DNA of 64,000 bases from Lysobacter arenosi (GCF_016613475.2 NZ_CP071517.1:3534001-3598000), one strand, 5' to 3'; shown: positions 9,333 to 20,634, counted from the first letter of the stretch. The notes: generated from the letters alone by a model not told the origin. Numbers and translations: made by a program.

Positions 9333-9382
9333 TCGTCAATTTTCCCGTTTCCGCGAGCGGAAACGGGCCGGAGAAAACAACA

Positions 9383-10717
9383 ATGAGCATCTTCACCGAA
9401 GAACAGGCCAAGGCGATCCTCGACAAGGTCATCAAGCTGTCCAAGGCCGACCAGTGCACGGCGCAGCTCGAGGGTTCCATCGACGGCAACATCCGCTTCG
9501 CCCTGAACAACATTTCCACCAGTGGCATCGTCGACAACACCGAACTGGCCGTTGAAGTGGCCTTCGGCAGCCGCGTCGGCACCGCCACCATCAACGAGTT
9601 CGACGACGCCGCGCTCGAGCGCGTGGTCCGTCGCGCCGAAGACCTCGCCCGCCTGGCCCCGGAGAACCCGGAGTTCATGCCGGCGATCGAGAAGCAGGCC
9701 TACAAGGCCAGCCCGACCTTCAGCCCGGCCACCGCCGCCATCACCCCGGAGTACCGCGCCCAGGTCGCGGCCAACTCGATCGCCCCGTGCAAGGCTGAAA
9801 AGCTGATCGCCGCCGGCTTCCTCGAGGACGGCCAGAGCTTCGTCGCGTTCGCCAACTCCAAGGGCAACTTCGGCTACCAGAAGGCCACGCGCTTCGACTA
9901 CACCTGCACCGTGCGCACCGAAGACGGTCGCGGTTCGGGCTGGGTCGGTCGCAACCTCAAGGATGCCGACGACTTCAAGGCAGACCAGGACATCCGCACC
10001 GCCATGCGCAAGGCCACCGAATCGGCCGAAGCCAAGGCGCTGGAGCCGGGCAAGTACACGGTGATCCTGGAGCCGGCGGCAGCGGCGGGCCTGATCTCGT
10101 TCATGATGAATTTCTTCGACGCGCGCCAGGCCGACGAAGGCCGCAGCTTCCTGTCGAAGAAGGGCGGCGGCAACAAGCTCGGCGAGCAGGTCTACGACCC
10201 GCGCGTGAACATCACGGCCGACCCGTGGGACGAGCGCGCTCCGGTGCTGCCGTGGGACGGCGAGGGCCTGCCGCGCGAGAAGATGGCGATCGTCGAGAAC
10301 GGCAAGGTCGTGGCGATGCAGTACTCGCGCTACTGGGCCAAGAAGCAGGGCAAGCGCGCCGTCGGCGAGCCGGGCAACCTGCTGGTCGCCGGTGGCGACA
10401 AGACCACCGCGCAGCTGGTGGCCAGCACCCAGAAGGGCATCCTGGTCACCCGCACCTGGTACATCCGCATGGTCGATCCGCAGACCGTGCTGCTGACCGG
10501 CCTGACCCGCGACGGCACGTTCTACATCGAGAACGGCCAGATCAAGCACCCGGTGAAGAATTTCCGCTTCAACGAGTCGCCGGTGATCATGCTCAACAAC
10601 ATCGAAGAACTCGGCAAGCCGGTGCGCGTGGCCGGTGACGAGTCCTCGTTCGTGATGATGATCCCGCCGATGAAGCTGCGCGATTTCACCTTCACTTCGC
10701 TGTCGGATGCGGTCTGA
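9383..10717 (+). CDS. TldE/PmbA-like partner of TldD, no signal peptide
   Basis: 444 aa. ATG 9383 has GGAG at good spacing. It aligns with the PmbA/TldE branch: N-terminal alpha/beta half with GTATINEFDD-like residues, then a C-terminal half including PGNLLVAGG and GTFYIENGQIKHPVKNFRFNE. It lacks HExxxH, as expected for the non-catalytic TldE subunit. It sits between two TldD genes (50 bp after the first, about 70 bp before the second). Unlike both neighbours it has no recognisable Tat or Sec signal. It either works in the cytoplasm or would need to be carried out with a Tat-bearing TldD; the second idea is inference. Confidence 0.88.
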   Translation: MSIFTEEQAKAILDKVIKLSKADQCTAQLEGSIDGNIRFALNNISTSGIVDNTELAVEVAFGSRVGTATINEFDDAALERVVRRAEDLARLAPENPEFMPAIEKQAYKASPTFSPATAAITPEYRAQVAANSIAPCKAEKLIAAGFLEDGQSFVAFANSKGNFGYQKATRFDYTCTVRTEDGRGSGWVGRNLKDADDFKADQDIRTAMRKATESAEAKALEPGKYTVILEPAAAAGLISFMMNFFDARQADEGRSFLSKKGGGNKLGEQVYDPRVNITADPWDERAPVLPWDGEGLPREKMAIVENGKVVAMQYSRYWAKKQGKRAVGEPGNLLVAGGDKTTAQLVASTQKGILVTRTWYIRMVDPQTVLLTGLTRDGTFYIENGQIKHPVKNFRFNESPVIMLNNIEELGKPVRVAGDESSFVMMIPPMKLRDFTFTSLSDAV

Positions 10718-10725
10718 CGCCTGAG

Positions 10726-10755
10726 CCGTCATCCCCGCCTGCGCGGGGATGACGG
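10726..10755. repeat. Perfect palindrome (REP-like or terminator) between tldE and the second tldD
   Basis: CCGTCATCCCCGC (10726-10738) and GCGGGGATGACGG (10743-10755) pair perfectly over 13 bp with loop CTGC. The sequence class matches the repeats near 4.9 kb. A TAGTAGTTTGTTTG tail follows, so partial termination before the second tldD is possible. Confidence 0.7.
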
Positions 10756-10785
10756 GTAGTAGTTTGTTTGTCGAGTAATCACCTG

Positions 10786-12411
10786 ATGCAACGCCGCGAC
10801 TTCCTGAATCTCACCGGCCTCTCGCTCGCCGCGATGGCGCTGCCGTTTGGCCGCAGCATCGCCGCCGAGGCGCTGCTCGAACCGGTTGATGGTGCGCGCC
10901 GCCGGCTCCTCGCCGACGCCGCGCTGACGGCCGCCCGCGCCGCGGGCGCGCAGTACTGCGACGTGCGCATCGGGCGCTACCTGCGCCAGTCGGTGATCAC
11001 CCGCGAGGCGCGGGTGGAGAACATCGTCAACGGCGAGTCCTCCGGCATCGGCGTGCGCGTGCTGGTCGATGGCGCCTGGGGCTTCGCGGCGACCAACGTG
11101 CAGACCACCGATGCGGTGGCGGCCGTTGCGCGCCAGGCCGCCGCGATAGCCAAGGCCAACTCGCGCCACCAGACCAGGCGCGTCGAGCTGGCACCGACGC
11201 CCGGCGTCGGCGAGATCAGCTGGGCCACGCCGATCCGCAAGAACGCGATGGCGGTGCCGATCAAGGAGAAGGTCGACCTGCTGCTCGGCGTCAATGCCGC
11301 GGCAATGAAGGCCGGTGCCGACTTCTTCAACTCGACGCTGTTCCTGATCAACGAGCAGAAGTACTTCGCCTCCACCGACGGCAGCTACATCGACCAGGAC
11401 GTGCACCGGATCTGGCTGCCGATCACCGCCACCGCGGTGGACAAGGCCAGCGGCAAGTTCCGCACGCGCAACGGCCTGTCGGCGCCGATGGGCATGGGCT
11501 ACGAGTATCTCGACGCCGATCCGGCCGGCAAGTTCAAGCTGCCCGGCGGCATCACCGCCTACGGCCGCAGCTACGACGTGATGGAAGACGCCATCGCCAG
11601 TGCCCGCGATGCCCGCGCCAAGCTCAAGGCGCCGTCGGTGAAGCCGGGCAAGTACGACCTGGTGATCGACCCGACCAATCTGTTCCTGACCATCCACGAG
11701 AACGTCGGCCACCCGCTCGAGCTCGACCGCGTGCTCGGCTACGAGGCCAACTACGCCGGCACCAGCTTCGCCACGCTCGACAAGCGCGACGAGGGCTACC
11801 GCTGGGGCAGCGACATCGTCAACTTCGTCGCCGACAAGACCCGCCAGGGCAGCCTCGGCGCGGTCGGTTACGACGACGAGGGCGTCAAGACGAAGCAGTG
11901 GGACCTGGTGCGCGACGGCATCCTCGTCGACTACCAGGCCACGCGCGACGAAGCGCATATCCTCGGCCACAAGGAATCGCACGGCTGCAGCTATGCCGAC
12001 TCCTGGTCGAGCGTGCAGTTCCAGCGCATGGCCAACGTCTCGCTGATGCCGGGCAAGAAGCCGCTGAGCGTGGCCGACATGGTCAAGGACGTCGAGAACG
12101 GCCTGTACATCCATGGCCGCGGCTCGTACTCGATCGACCAGCAGCGCTACAACGCGCAGTTCGGCGGCCAGCTGTTCTACGAGATCAAGCAGGGCAAGGT
12201 CACCGGCCTGGTCGAGGACGCGGCTTACCAGATCCGCACGCCGGAATTCTGGAATGCGTGCAGCGCGATCTGCGACGAGCGCGACTTCCGCCTCGGCGGT
12301 TCGTTCTTCGACGGCAAGGGCCAGCCGAGCCAGGTCTCGGCGGTGTCGCACGGATCGAGCACCACGCGCTTCAACGGCATCAACATCATCAATACCGCGC
12401 GGTCGATATGA
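10786..12411 (+). CDS. TldD/PmbA-family metallopeptidase with Tat signal (second copy)
   Basis: 541 aa. The ATG at 10786 gives MQRRDFLNLTGLSL, a canonical twin-arginine signal with an AIAAEA-like cleavage region (SIAAEA). HENVGH at 304-309 is at the same position as in the first copy, so the metal site is intact. Colinear similarity continues to the C-terminal [21 protein letters not shown] 10768 is an alternative start but would push the RR motif inward. The stop overlaps the DUF4159 start (ATGA), so the two are translationally coupled. Two exported TldD paralogues around one TldE suggests two alternative heterodimers; this is inference. Confidence 0.9.
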   Translation: MQRRDFLNLTGLSLAAMALPFGRSIAAEALLEPVDGARRRLLADAALTAARAAGAQYCDVRIGRYLRQSVITREARVENIVNGESSGIGVRVLVDGAWGFAATNVQTTDAVAAVARQAAAIAKANSRHQTRRVELAPTPGVGEISWATPIRKNAMAVPIKEKVDLLLGVNAAAMKAGADFFNSTLFLINEQKYFASTDGSYIDQDVHRIWLPITATAVDKASGKFRTRNGLSAPMGMGYEYLDADPAGKFKLPGGITAYGRSYDVMEDAIASARDARAKLKAPSVKPGKYDLVIDPTNLFLTIHENVGHPLELDRVLGYEANYAGTSFATLDKRDEGYRWGSDIVNFVADKTRQGSLGAVGYDDEGVKTKQWDLVRDGILVDYQATRDEAHILGHKESHGCSYADSWSSVQFQRMANVSLMPGKKPLSVADMVKDVENGLYIHGRGSYSIDQQRYNAQFGGQLFYEIKQGKVTGLVEDAAYQIRTPEFWNACSAICDERDFRLGGSFFDGKGQPSQVSAVSHGSSTTRFNGINIINTARSI

Positions 12412-13109
12412 ACCGCGCGCAGTTCCTCCGCCTGATGCTGGCGGGCGCGGCGGGGGCGGTGCTGTCGCCGCTCGCGCGCGCCGCCGGCGTCGAGTACGAC
12501 TTCTGGCTGACGCGCCTGAAGTACGACTCGGGGGACTGGGATGTCGACCAGCGCATGCCGGCCAACCTGATCACGTCGCTGATCGACTACACCAACCTGC
12601 GCGTGGACCCGAAGGAACACGTGCTGGCGCTGGCCGACCCGAAGATGCTGACCGCGCCCTTCTGCTACCTGGCCGGGCACAAGCTGGTCGAGTTCAACCC
12701 GGATGAGCGGCGCAACTTCGAGCGTTACGTGCGCAATGGCGGCTTCGTCTTCGTTGACGACTGCAACCATGACATCGACGGTTTGTTCGCGCGCTCGTTC
12801 GAAGCGCAGATGTCGTCGATCTTCGGGCCGAAGGCGCTGCGCAAGCTGCCCAACACGCACGCGCTTTACCGCAGTTTCTTCACCTTCAAGGACGGCCCGC
12901 CGGCCACGGGCTTCGAGCTCAACGGCTGGGGCGACGACCTGGTGCACGATTACCTGCAGGGCATCGAGATCGACGGCCGGCTCGGCGTCCTCTACAGCAA
13001 CAAGGATTACGGTTGCGAGTGGGACTACGACTGGCGCAACAAGCGTTTCCTCGCCGAGGACAACACCAAGTTCGCGGTCAACATCGTGATGTACGCGTTG
13101 AACAGCTGA
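12408..13109 (+). CDS. DUF4159-domain exported protein
   Basis: 233 aa. It has an N-terminal signal-like segment ([17 protein letters not shown], cleavage near ARAAG) without a true twin arginine. The body matches DUF4159, a GATase-1-like fold of unknown function: [48 protein letters not shown]. It overlaps the upstream tldD by 4 bp and ends 22 bp before the MoxR gene. DUF4159 proteins are commonly encoded with MoxR and DUF58 genes in envelope-associated operons, and this order is retained here. Confidence 0.85.
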   Translation: MNRAQFLRLMLAGAAGAVLSPLARAAGVEYDFWLTRLKYDSGDWDVDQRMPANLITSLIDYTNLRVDPKEHVLALADPKMLTAPFCYLAGHKLVEFNPDERRNFERYVRNGGFVFVDDCNHDIDGLFARSFEAQMSSIFGPKALRKLPNTHALYRSFFTFKDGPPATGFELNGWGDDLVHDYLQGIEIDGRLGVLYSNKDYGCEWDYDWRNKRFLAEDNTKFAVNIVMYALNS

Positions 13110-13131
13110 TGCCAGAGCACCCGAGACCCTC

Positions 13132-14127
<996 letters not shown>

Positions 14128-14138
14128 TCGCAGGACGC

Positions 14139-15053
14139 GTGACCAGTCCCGGTTCCAGCTTCGTCGACTTCATCCCGCCGCAGGTGCGTGCGCGGCTGAA
14201 GGACCTGCGCCTGACCTCGCGACGCGCGGTCGGCCTGCAGGGCATCGGCCTGCACCACAGCCGCAGCCGCGGCGCCGGTCTGGAGTTCGCCCAGTACCGC
14301 GCATATGAGCCCGGCGACGAGTTGCGCCAGGTCGACTGGAAACTCTACGCACGCTCCGATCGATTCTTCGTCCGCGAGGCCGAGCGTGAAAGCCCGCTCG
14401 CGGTGTGGTTGCTGGTCGATGCCACCGCCTCGATGGCGCAGGAAGACGCAGCCCGCCCCGGCTGGTCGCGCCTGTCCGCCGCCAAGGGCCTGGCCGCCTG
14501 CGTCGCCGAACTGGCCTTGCGCCAGGGCGACCGCTTCGGCCTGGCCGTGCTCCACGGCGACGGCGTGCGCGTGCTCGCGCCTGGAAGCGGCCTGCGCCAG
14601 CGCGATCGATTCATGCTCGAACTGCAGCGCGTCGAGGCCGGCGGCACCTGGCCGTCGGCCGAGCGCCTGCGCCCGTTGTGGGAACGCATCGGCGCCGGCG
14701 ACCTGGTCGTGCTGCTCAGCGATGCCTTCGACGAAGGCGCGCTGGAAGTGGTGACGCGGCTGGCAGCCGCACGCCGCGAAGTCGCCGCGATCCAGATCCT
14801 GACCGCCGAGGAGCGCGACTTCCCGTTCCGCGGTGGCCATGTGTTCCGCGACCCGGAAACCGGCGAAGAACTGCGCGGCGATGGCGTGGCGATGCGCGAC
14901 GAGTTCCTGCGCCGCTTCGAGGCGGCACGCCGCGAACTCGACGCGCGCCTGGATGCCAGCGGCATCCGCCATGCGCGCTACGTGCTCGACCAGGCACTGG
15001 ACCTGCCGCTGCGACGCCTGTTCGGTTCGCGCGATGCCGCGGAGTACGCATGA
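14139..15053 (+). CDS. DUF58 (VWA-like) protein, MoxR partner
   Basis: 304 aa from the GTG at 14139 (CAGGA upstream), 11 bp after the MoxR stop. The DUF58 core is RAYEPGDELRQVDWKLYARS at about 54-73. A MIDAS-like DATAS motif at 94-98 (DxTxS form of DxSxS) suggests metal-dependent protein binding. The longer upstream frame lies within the MoxR gene and is rejected. The stop overlaps the next start as ATGA. Confidence 0.9.
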   Translation: MTSPGSSFVDFIPPQVRARLKDLRLTSRRAVGLQGIGLHHSRSRGAGLEFAQYRAYEPGDELRQVDWKLYARSDRFFVREAERESPLAVWLLVDATASMAQEDAARPGWSRLSAAKGLAACVAELALRQGDRFGLAVLHGDGVRVLAPGSGLRQRDRFMLELQRVEAGGTWPSAERLRPLWERIGAGDLVVLLSDAFDEGALEVVTRLAAARREVAAIQILTAEERDFPFRGGHVFRDPETGEELRGDGVAMRDEFLRRFEAARRELDARLDASGIRHARYVLDQALDLPLRRLFGSRDAAEYA

Positions 15054-16210
15054 GCCTGGCGTTCCTGTTGCCCGCCGGCCTCGCGGCGCTCGCCGCGCTG
15101 CTGCTGCCGCTGCTGATCCACCTGGCGCGGCGCAGCGAGCAGCGGCCGATCCAGTTCGCCGCACTGCGCTGGCTGCGGCAGAAGCCGAAGCCGCGTCATC
15201 GCATCCGCTTCGACGAATGGCTGTTGCTGGCGCTGCGGCTGTTGCTGCTGGTCGCGCTGGCGCTGCTGTTGGCGCGACCGGTGATGGTCGGTGGCGCGAG
15301 CGAGGCGCCGTGGATTGCCGTGGTACCGGGCGTGGATCTGAAGCAGGCGCGCGCGGTGCAGGCGCCCGAGAACGCGCGATGGCATTGGCTGGCGCCGGGC
15401 TTCCCGTCGCTGGACGAGGCGGCGCCAACGGCGTCCGCGCCGGTGACCAGTCTGTTGCGCGAAATCGATGCTGGATTGCCTGAGGGTGTCGCGCTGACCG
15501 TACTCGTGCCCGAACAGCTCGCGGGCGTCGATGCGCAACTGCCGTCCTTGAGCCATCGCATCGAATGGCGTGTGCTGCCCGGTGCGATGCCGGTCGCGCC
15601 CGCGCAGCCGGAAGCGGCTGCGTTCGCGCCAAGCATCCGCTACGCCCCGCAGCGCGAAGCGGCGATGCGTTACATGCGCGCCGCACAGGCAGCGTGGAAG
15701 GGAGGCTCGACGGTCGCTTCCGACCAGGCACCCCTCGCGCAACCCTTGCCTGCCAACACCCGACAACTGATCTGGCTGGCGCCCGGCCCCTTGCCCGCCG
15801 CGATCGACACGTGGGTTCGCGAAGGCGGCACTGCGCTGCTCGATCACGACACCGCGCTCGCCAACCTCCCGGCGACAACGGTGCTGTGGCGTGACCCCAC
15901 TGGCGCCCCGCTGGTCGAAGGCGCGGCATACGGCAAAGGCCGGGTGATGCGCTTCAGTCGCGAGCTGGCGCCGCAGTCCATGCCCGTGCTGCTGGAGCCA
16001 GACTTCCCGCAGCAGCTGCGCAGCCTGTTCGATCCACCGCGAGTTGCGCCAACGCGCGTTCTCGCCGCAACGCATGAACCGCTGACAGGTGGCCCCGTGT
16101 TCCCGCAGTCGCCGCGCGACCTGCAACCGTGGCTGGTGCTGCTGATCGCGTTGCTGTTCCTGGGCGAACGCTGGCTTGCGACCGGCGCACGCCGGACGGT
16201 GGCGCCATGA
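15050..16210 (+). CDS. BatA-domain membrane protein
   Basis: 386 aa. It begins with the BatA (N-terminal aerotolerance-type) domain: hydrophobic LLPAGLAALAALLLPLLIHL, RPIQFAALRWLR, then a second TM near 65-82. The C-terminal half contains a domain with EGAAYGKGRVMRFSR and a last TM before the stop (LVLLIALLFLGERWL), so three TM segments are predicted. It overlaps the DUF58 gene (ATGA) and the following gene (ATGA), typical of a translationally coupled operon. BatA proteins are thought to assist envelope complexes with MoxR/DUF58; the role here is unproven. Confidence 0.82.
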   Translation: MSLAFLLPAGLAALAALLLPLLIHLARRSEQRPIQFAALRWLRQKPKPRHRIRFDEWLLLALRLLLLVALALLLARPVMVGGASEAPWIAVVPGVDLKQARAVQAPENARWHWLAPGFPSLDEAAPTASAPVTSLLREIDAGLPEGVALTVLVPEQLAGVDAQLPSLSHRIEWRVLPGAMPVAPAQPEAAAFAPSIRYAPQREAAMRYMRAAQAAWKGGSTVASDQAPLAQPLPANTRQLIWLAPGPLPAAIDTWVREGGTALLDHDTALANLPATTVLWRDPTGAPLVEGAAYGKGRVMRFSRELAPQSMPVLLEPDFPQQLRSLFDPPRVAPTRVLAATHEPLTGGPVFPQSPRDLQPWLVLLIALLFLGERWLATGARRTVAP

Positions 16211-18373
16211 GCGCAATGACCGTCCTGCAACGCGCATTGCAGCAGGCACGCTGGCGTCGCGGCCTCGATGCCGCGTTGCGCTGCCTGCCGTGGCTGCTGG
16301 TCGCTGTCGCACTGGCCTGGCGCCTGGGCGGAGCCGCCGCGGCGTTGACGGTGCTGGTGATCGCGGCCGTGGCAACGGGGGCGTTCGCCTTCCATCGCGC
16401 CCGCACGCTCGACACGCGCTGGCTGGTCCGCGAACTCGATGCCCGCCGTGCCGACATGGACGACAGCACCGACCTGCTATTCGCGCCGGCCGCCGTCATG
16501 ACCGGCCTGGAGCGACTGCAACTGGGTCGCCTGCAGCAACGCATCGAGAGTGCCCCGCCACCGGACCTGCGTCCGCGCTGGTCGACGCGTGTGCATGCGA
16601 TCGGCAGCGGCGTCGCCATCGTTGCGATCGCGGCGATCCTGCTGTGGCCCGCACGCCCGGGCGCGACGTTTGACGATGTCCTGTCGAGCGTCGGCGTCAC
16701 TCCGGCCGCGCCGACGCAGACGAGCATCGTCCAGCAACGCCTGCAGATCACGCCGCCCGGTTACACGCGCCAACCCGCGCGCGACGACGCCACCCTCGAT
16801 GCCAAGGCACCGCAGGGCACGCGCCTGCAATGGACGATCCGTTTTGCGCCGCAGCCGGCATCGGTGGAACTGGTCTTCCACGACGGCCGCCGCCTGAAGC
16901 TCACCCGCGAAGGCGACGACTGGCGCGGCAGTGACGTGCTCGCCCGCTCGGCGCTGTACCGCATCGTCGTGGCCGGTGCCCCGCCGCTGCAGCCGGCGAC
17001 GCTGCACCGTCTCGACGCCATCCCCGACCGCGCGCCGCAACTGCGCGTGCTCGAACCCGACCGCAGCCTGAGCCTGATGACGCAGGGCCAGCGCAGCTGG
17101 GCGCTGGCGTTCGAGGGCAGCGACGACTACGGCGTCGCTTCCTCCGGCACGCTGCGCATCACCCTGGCGCAGGGCAGCGGCGAGAACATCACCTTCCGCG
17201 AGCAGTCGATGACGATTGCCGGTAGCAGCAGCGGCAGCGGCAGCGCGACGGTCAAGCGCTACGCCCATCGCCTCGACCTGGCCGCGCTCGGCCTGGCTGC
17301 CGGCGACGACCTGATCGTGCAGCTGAGCATCAACGACAACCGTACCCCGACTGCGCAATCGGCACGCAGCGCCAGCCTGATCCTGCGCTGGCCGTCCGAC
17401 CTGGGTACCGAGACCACCGGCCTGGAAGGCATGGTCAAAGAAGGTGCTGCCGGCGTACTTCCGCAGCCAGCGCCAGATCATCATCGACGCCGAGGCGCTG
17501 CTGAAGGAGAAGCGCAAGCTCGAGGCCGACAGCTACGTGAAGCGCAGCGACGCGATCGGCGTCGACCAGCGCATCCTGCGACTGCGTTACGGCCAGTTCC
17601 TCGGCGAAGAAGCCGAGGGCGACCCGAAACCGCCGCCGACCAACGATGCCAATGACGCGCATGGCGCCGACGAAACGGCCGAGGCACCCGCCGACGAGCA
17701 TGGCCACGCCGAAGCGGGCGGGGCAGGGAAGTTCGGTGAGGAGGGCGCGGTGCTCGAAGAGTACGGCCACACCCACGATCACGCCGAAGCGGCCACGCTG
17801 CTCGATCCGGAGACGCGCAAGATCCTCAAGTCGGCCCTCGACGAGATGTGGCAGTCCGAAGGTCACCTGCGACAGGGCCATCCCGAGCTGGCCCTGCCGT
17901 ACGCCTACCGCGCGCTGCGTTTCATCAAGCAGGTGCAGCAGGCCACGCGTATCTATCTTGCCCGCGTCGGCCCGGAGCTGCCGCCGATCGACGAGAGCCG
18001 GCGCATGAGCGGCGATCGCGCCGGCCTGGCGCGCCGCGACGACGCGCTGGTGGCGGCCGACATCGCCGACCCGACGCTTGCGGCGCTGTGGAGTTCGCTG
18101 GACGCATCGCAGGTTCCCGCCGCGCCGATCGACTTCACCGCGCTCGAGCGCTGGCTGCGCGAGCACGAGACGCGCTTGGCGGATCCGCTCGCGTTCGTCG
18201 CCGCGATCGAAGCGCTGCGCGCCGATCCCGATTGCGCGACATGCCGCGCCGACCTGCGCGCATTGCTGTGGCCGCTGCTGCCGCGCCCGGCCACGGCCGT
18301 GCCACGGCGCAATGCCGGCGATGCCGCGGGGCGACGCTACCTGGAGGCGTTGCGCCAGGAGGAACTGAAGTGA
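16207..18373 (+). pseudogene. DUF4175-like membrane protein, interrupted by a 1-base insertion
   Basis: The start at 16207 overlaps BatA (ATGA). The N-terminus has two TM segments (WLLVAVALAWRLGGAAAALTVLVIAAVA; GSGVAIVAIAAILLW) and a periplasmic region with LQITPPGYTRQP, as in DUF4175 proteins. At 17437-17440 the sequence reads CAAAGAAG where one fewer A would give continuous reading (GMVKKVLPAYFRSQRQIIID). In the given sequence the first frame runs to a stop at 17655, while the true C-terminal half continues in the next frame to 18373 (His/Glu-rich linker, then helical). Restored length would be about 721 aa. The single-base change in a short A-run could be a sequencing error or a real recent mutation. 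Confidence 0.75.
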
Positions 18374-20214
18374 CCGCGCCAGCCTTAAACCTGCCGATGC
18401 TGGTGGCCGTGCTGCTTGCCGTCGCGATGGCGGTCGCGTGCGCGCGCTTGCTGCACCGGCAGTGGCGCGCGCCGCCGGCGCAACGCTCGCGCGGGTGGCG
18501 CGTTGCCTTGCTGCTGCTGGCGCAACCGGTGTGCGCGACGTTGCTGTACTTCGCGCTCGTGCCACCTTCGCTGCCGGGTGAAGCCGGCACGCTGATCGTC
18601 GCCACCGCCGGGGCGACGACGGCGCAGCTGGGTGCGGGCCGCGGTGGCGAGGCGTTTGTCGCCTTGCCCGAAGCAACAAAGCTGGCCGATGTCGAACGCG
18701 TCCCGGATCTCGCCACGGCACTGCGTCAGCATCCGGGCACGCAGCGCGTGCGCATCGTCGGCGCGGGCCTCGAAGCGCGCGATCGCGATGCCGTCCGTGG
18801 CCTGGCAGTGGAGTTCACCGCCAATGCATTGCCACGCGGACTGGTCGAACTGCAGGCACCTCGCCAGGTGGTAGCGGGTGCGGACTTCGTGGTCGCCGGG
18901 CGCGCGCACGATCTGCGTGGCGGCTCGGCCGAACTGCTCGATCCGGGTCGGCGCCGTGTCGATCGCGTCGCACTGCCGGCCGACGGACGCTTCACGCTGA
19001 CCGCAAGCCCACGAGTCGCCGGCACCGCCAGCTTCACCATTCGCCTGCGCGATGCGCGGCAAGCCATCGTCGAAGACGTCGAATTGCCTGTGCAGGCAAC
19101 TGCGGCAACCCCGCCGCGCGTGTTGTTGATGGCCGGTGCGCCTGGTCCGGAAGTGAAATACCTGCGCCGCTGGGCGCGTGACGCCGGTTTGACGCTGCAG
19201 ACCCAGGTCTCGGTGGGCGGCGGCATGCAGCTGGGCGATGCACCGATCGCGATCAATGCCGGCAACCTTGGCCGATTCGACCTTGTGATCCTGGACGAAC
19301 GCGCCTGGTCCGCACTCGGCGACAGCCAGCGTGCCGCCCTCACCGATGCAATCAACAACGGCCTCGGTGTGCTGCTGCGGGTCACCGCTGCACCATCGCC
19401 GGTCGAGCGTCGCCGCTTGCAGGCGCTCGGCTTCGCGGTCGCCGGCGGCAGCGATTCGGCGACGGTGAAACTTGCGCCCACTGCGCACGACGAGGACGCC
19501 ACCCGTGCACGCATCGGACCCGGCACACCGGACGCGCCCAGGCTGCACGACGCGGCATTGCCCGACATCCCTGCGTTGACGCGACGCGACCTGCGCATTC
19601 CGCCCGGCGACGCAGTGCCGCTACTGCGCGACGACACCAGCACCTGGATGGGCGCATGGCGCGCGCAAGGGCGCGGACGTATCGCCTTGTGGACGCTGAC
19701 CGACAGCTACCGCCTGGTACTGGCCGGTCGCGACGATCTGCATGGCGAAATGTGGAGCACCGCGCTGGCGACGATCGGCCGCGCGCAGGCCCGTAACGAC
19801 CTGGTGATCGAAGGCGAACCGCGCCAGCACGAACGCATCGCACTGTGCGCCGTCGGCACGGCCGCAAATGTCAGGACGCCGGCTGGCGACACCGTCGAGC
19901 TGCTGCGCGACCCGGCCACCGGCCCGCGCAACTGCGCGGCGTTCTGGCCGCGCCATCCCGGCTGGCACCAGCTGCGATCCGGCGAGCAGTCGCTGTCGTT
20001 CTTCGTGCGCGCACCGGCGGCCGCGCCGGGTCTGCATGCAGGTGAGATACGCGATGCGACATCGCGCCTCGCCGCCGGTTCCGCCGTTACGGTCGCGGCA
20101 TCGGCCTCGGTTCCCGGTCACCCCGGCGAGCGTTGGCCCTGGTGGCTGGCGTGGCTGCTGGCGAGCGCCGCCCTGTGGTGGCTGGAGCGCTCGCGCCTCG
20201 GTCGTCGAGTCTGA
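18370..20214 (+). CDS. Large membrane-anchored protein of the MoxR/BatA block (hypothetical)
   Basis: 614 aa from GTG 18370, overlapping the previous stop as GTGA. It has two N-terminal TM segments (about 8-24 and 40-60), a large periplasmic region, and a C-terminal TM (WWLAWLLASAALWWLERSRL). The middle part (PPRVLLMAGAPGPEVKYLRRW; FDLVILDERAWSAL; INNGLGVLLRV) resembles the GATase-1-like domain found in BatA-associated C-terminal proteins of these operons. It is probably the last gene of the block; the next genes are on the other strand. Function unknown. Confidence 0.75.
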   Translation: MTAPALNLPMLVAVLLAVAMAVACARLLHRQWRAPPAQRSRGWRVALLLLAQPVCATLLYFALVPPSLPGEAGTLIVATAGATTAQLGAGRGGEAFVALPEATKLADVERVPDLATALRQHPGTQRVRIVGAGLEARDRDAVRGLAVEFTANALPRGLVELQAPRQVVAGADFVVAGRAHDLRGGSAELLDPGRRRVDRVALPADGRFTLTASPRVAGTASFTIRLRDARQAIVEDVELPVQATAATPPRVLLMAGAPGPEVKYLRRWARDAGLTLQTQVSVGGGMQLGDAPIAINAGNLGRFDLVILDERAWSALGDSQRAALTDAINNGLGVLLRVTAAPSPVERRRLQALGFAVAGGSDSATVKLAPTAHDEDATRARIGPGTPDAPRLHDAALPDIPALTRRDLRIPPGDAVPLLRDDTSTWMGAWRAQGRGRIALWTLTDSYRLVLAGRDDLHGEMWSTALATIGRAQARNDLVIEGEPRQHERIALCAVGTAANVRTPAGDTVELLRDPATGPRNCAAFWPRHPGWHQLRSGEQSLSFFVRAPAAAPGLHAGEIRDATSRLAAGSAVTVAASASVPGHPGERWPWWLAWLLASAALWWLERSRLGRRV

Positions 20215-20220
20215 CGAGCC

Positions 20221-20568
20221 TTACTTCGACTTGCCGTCGTACTCGTGGATCGGGATGGCGGCTAGGTCGATGCCCTCGAGGCAACGCAGGTTGATCGCGG
20301 CGACGGCGTTGCCCTTCGGATCAGTGCCTTCGCCGTAGGGATGGATGCCGCACACCGGGCAGAAGCGGTGTTTGATCACGTGCTTGTTGAACAGGTAGGT
20401 GCTCGCCGCGTCCTCGGGCGTCGTCAGCCGCATCTGATCGCGCGGGACGAACCACAGCAGCGATCCCTTGCGGCCGCACATCGAGCAATTGCAGGACAGG
20501 CCGCTGTCGATGGTGCCTTCCACCTCGAACGCGACGCGGCCGCAATGGCAGCTTCCCTCGTACTTCAT
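20221..20568 (-). CDS. GFA-family (Mss4-like) zinc protein
   Basis: 115 aa. Cysteines C7, C9, C26, C28, C31, C70 and C73 match the two zinc sites of the GFA/CENP-V family (SCHCG, SCNCSMCG, FCPVCGIHPYGEG). The founding member was described as a glutathione-dependent formaldehyde-activating enzyme, but most members have no known reaction. The ATG at 20568 has GGAGA about 7 nt upstream, so the in-frame extension to 20604 is not used. It is convergent with the MoxR block, only 6 bp between stops. Confidence 0.92.
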   Translation of the reverse strand: MKYEGSCHCGRVAFEVEGTIDSGLSCNCSMCGRKGSLLWFVPRDQMRLTTPEDAASTYLFNKHVIKHRFCPVCGIHPYGEGTDPKGNAVAAINLRCLEGIDLAAIPIHEYDGKSK

Positions 20569-20634
20569 CCTGGTGTCTCCAAAAGCCTGAGGGTGGATTG
20601 TCACCGATGGGCATTGAAGCCCATGTTCACGCGG

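Noticed and set aside
17437..17440. Programmed +1 frameshift in the DUF4175-like gene
   Set aside because: No known +1 slippery site or stop codon in the shift window; an extra A in an A-run is simpler.
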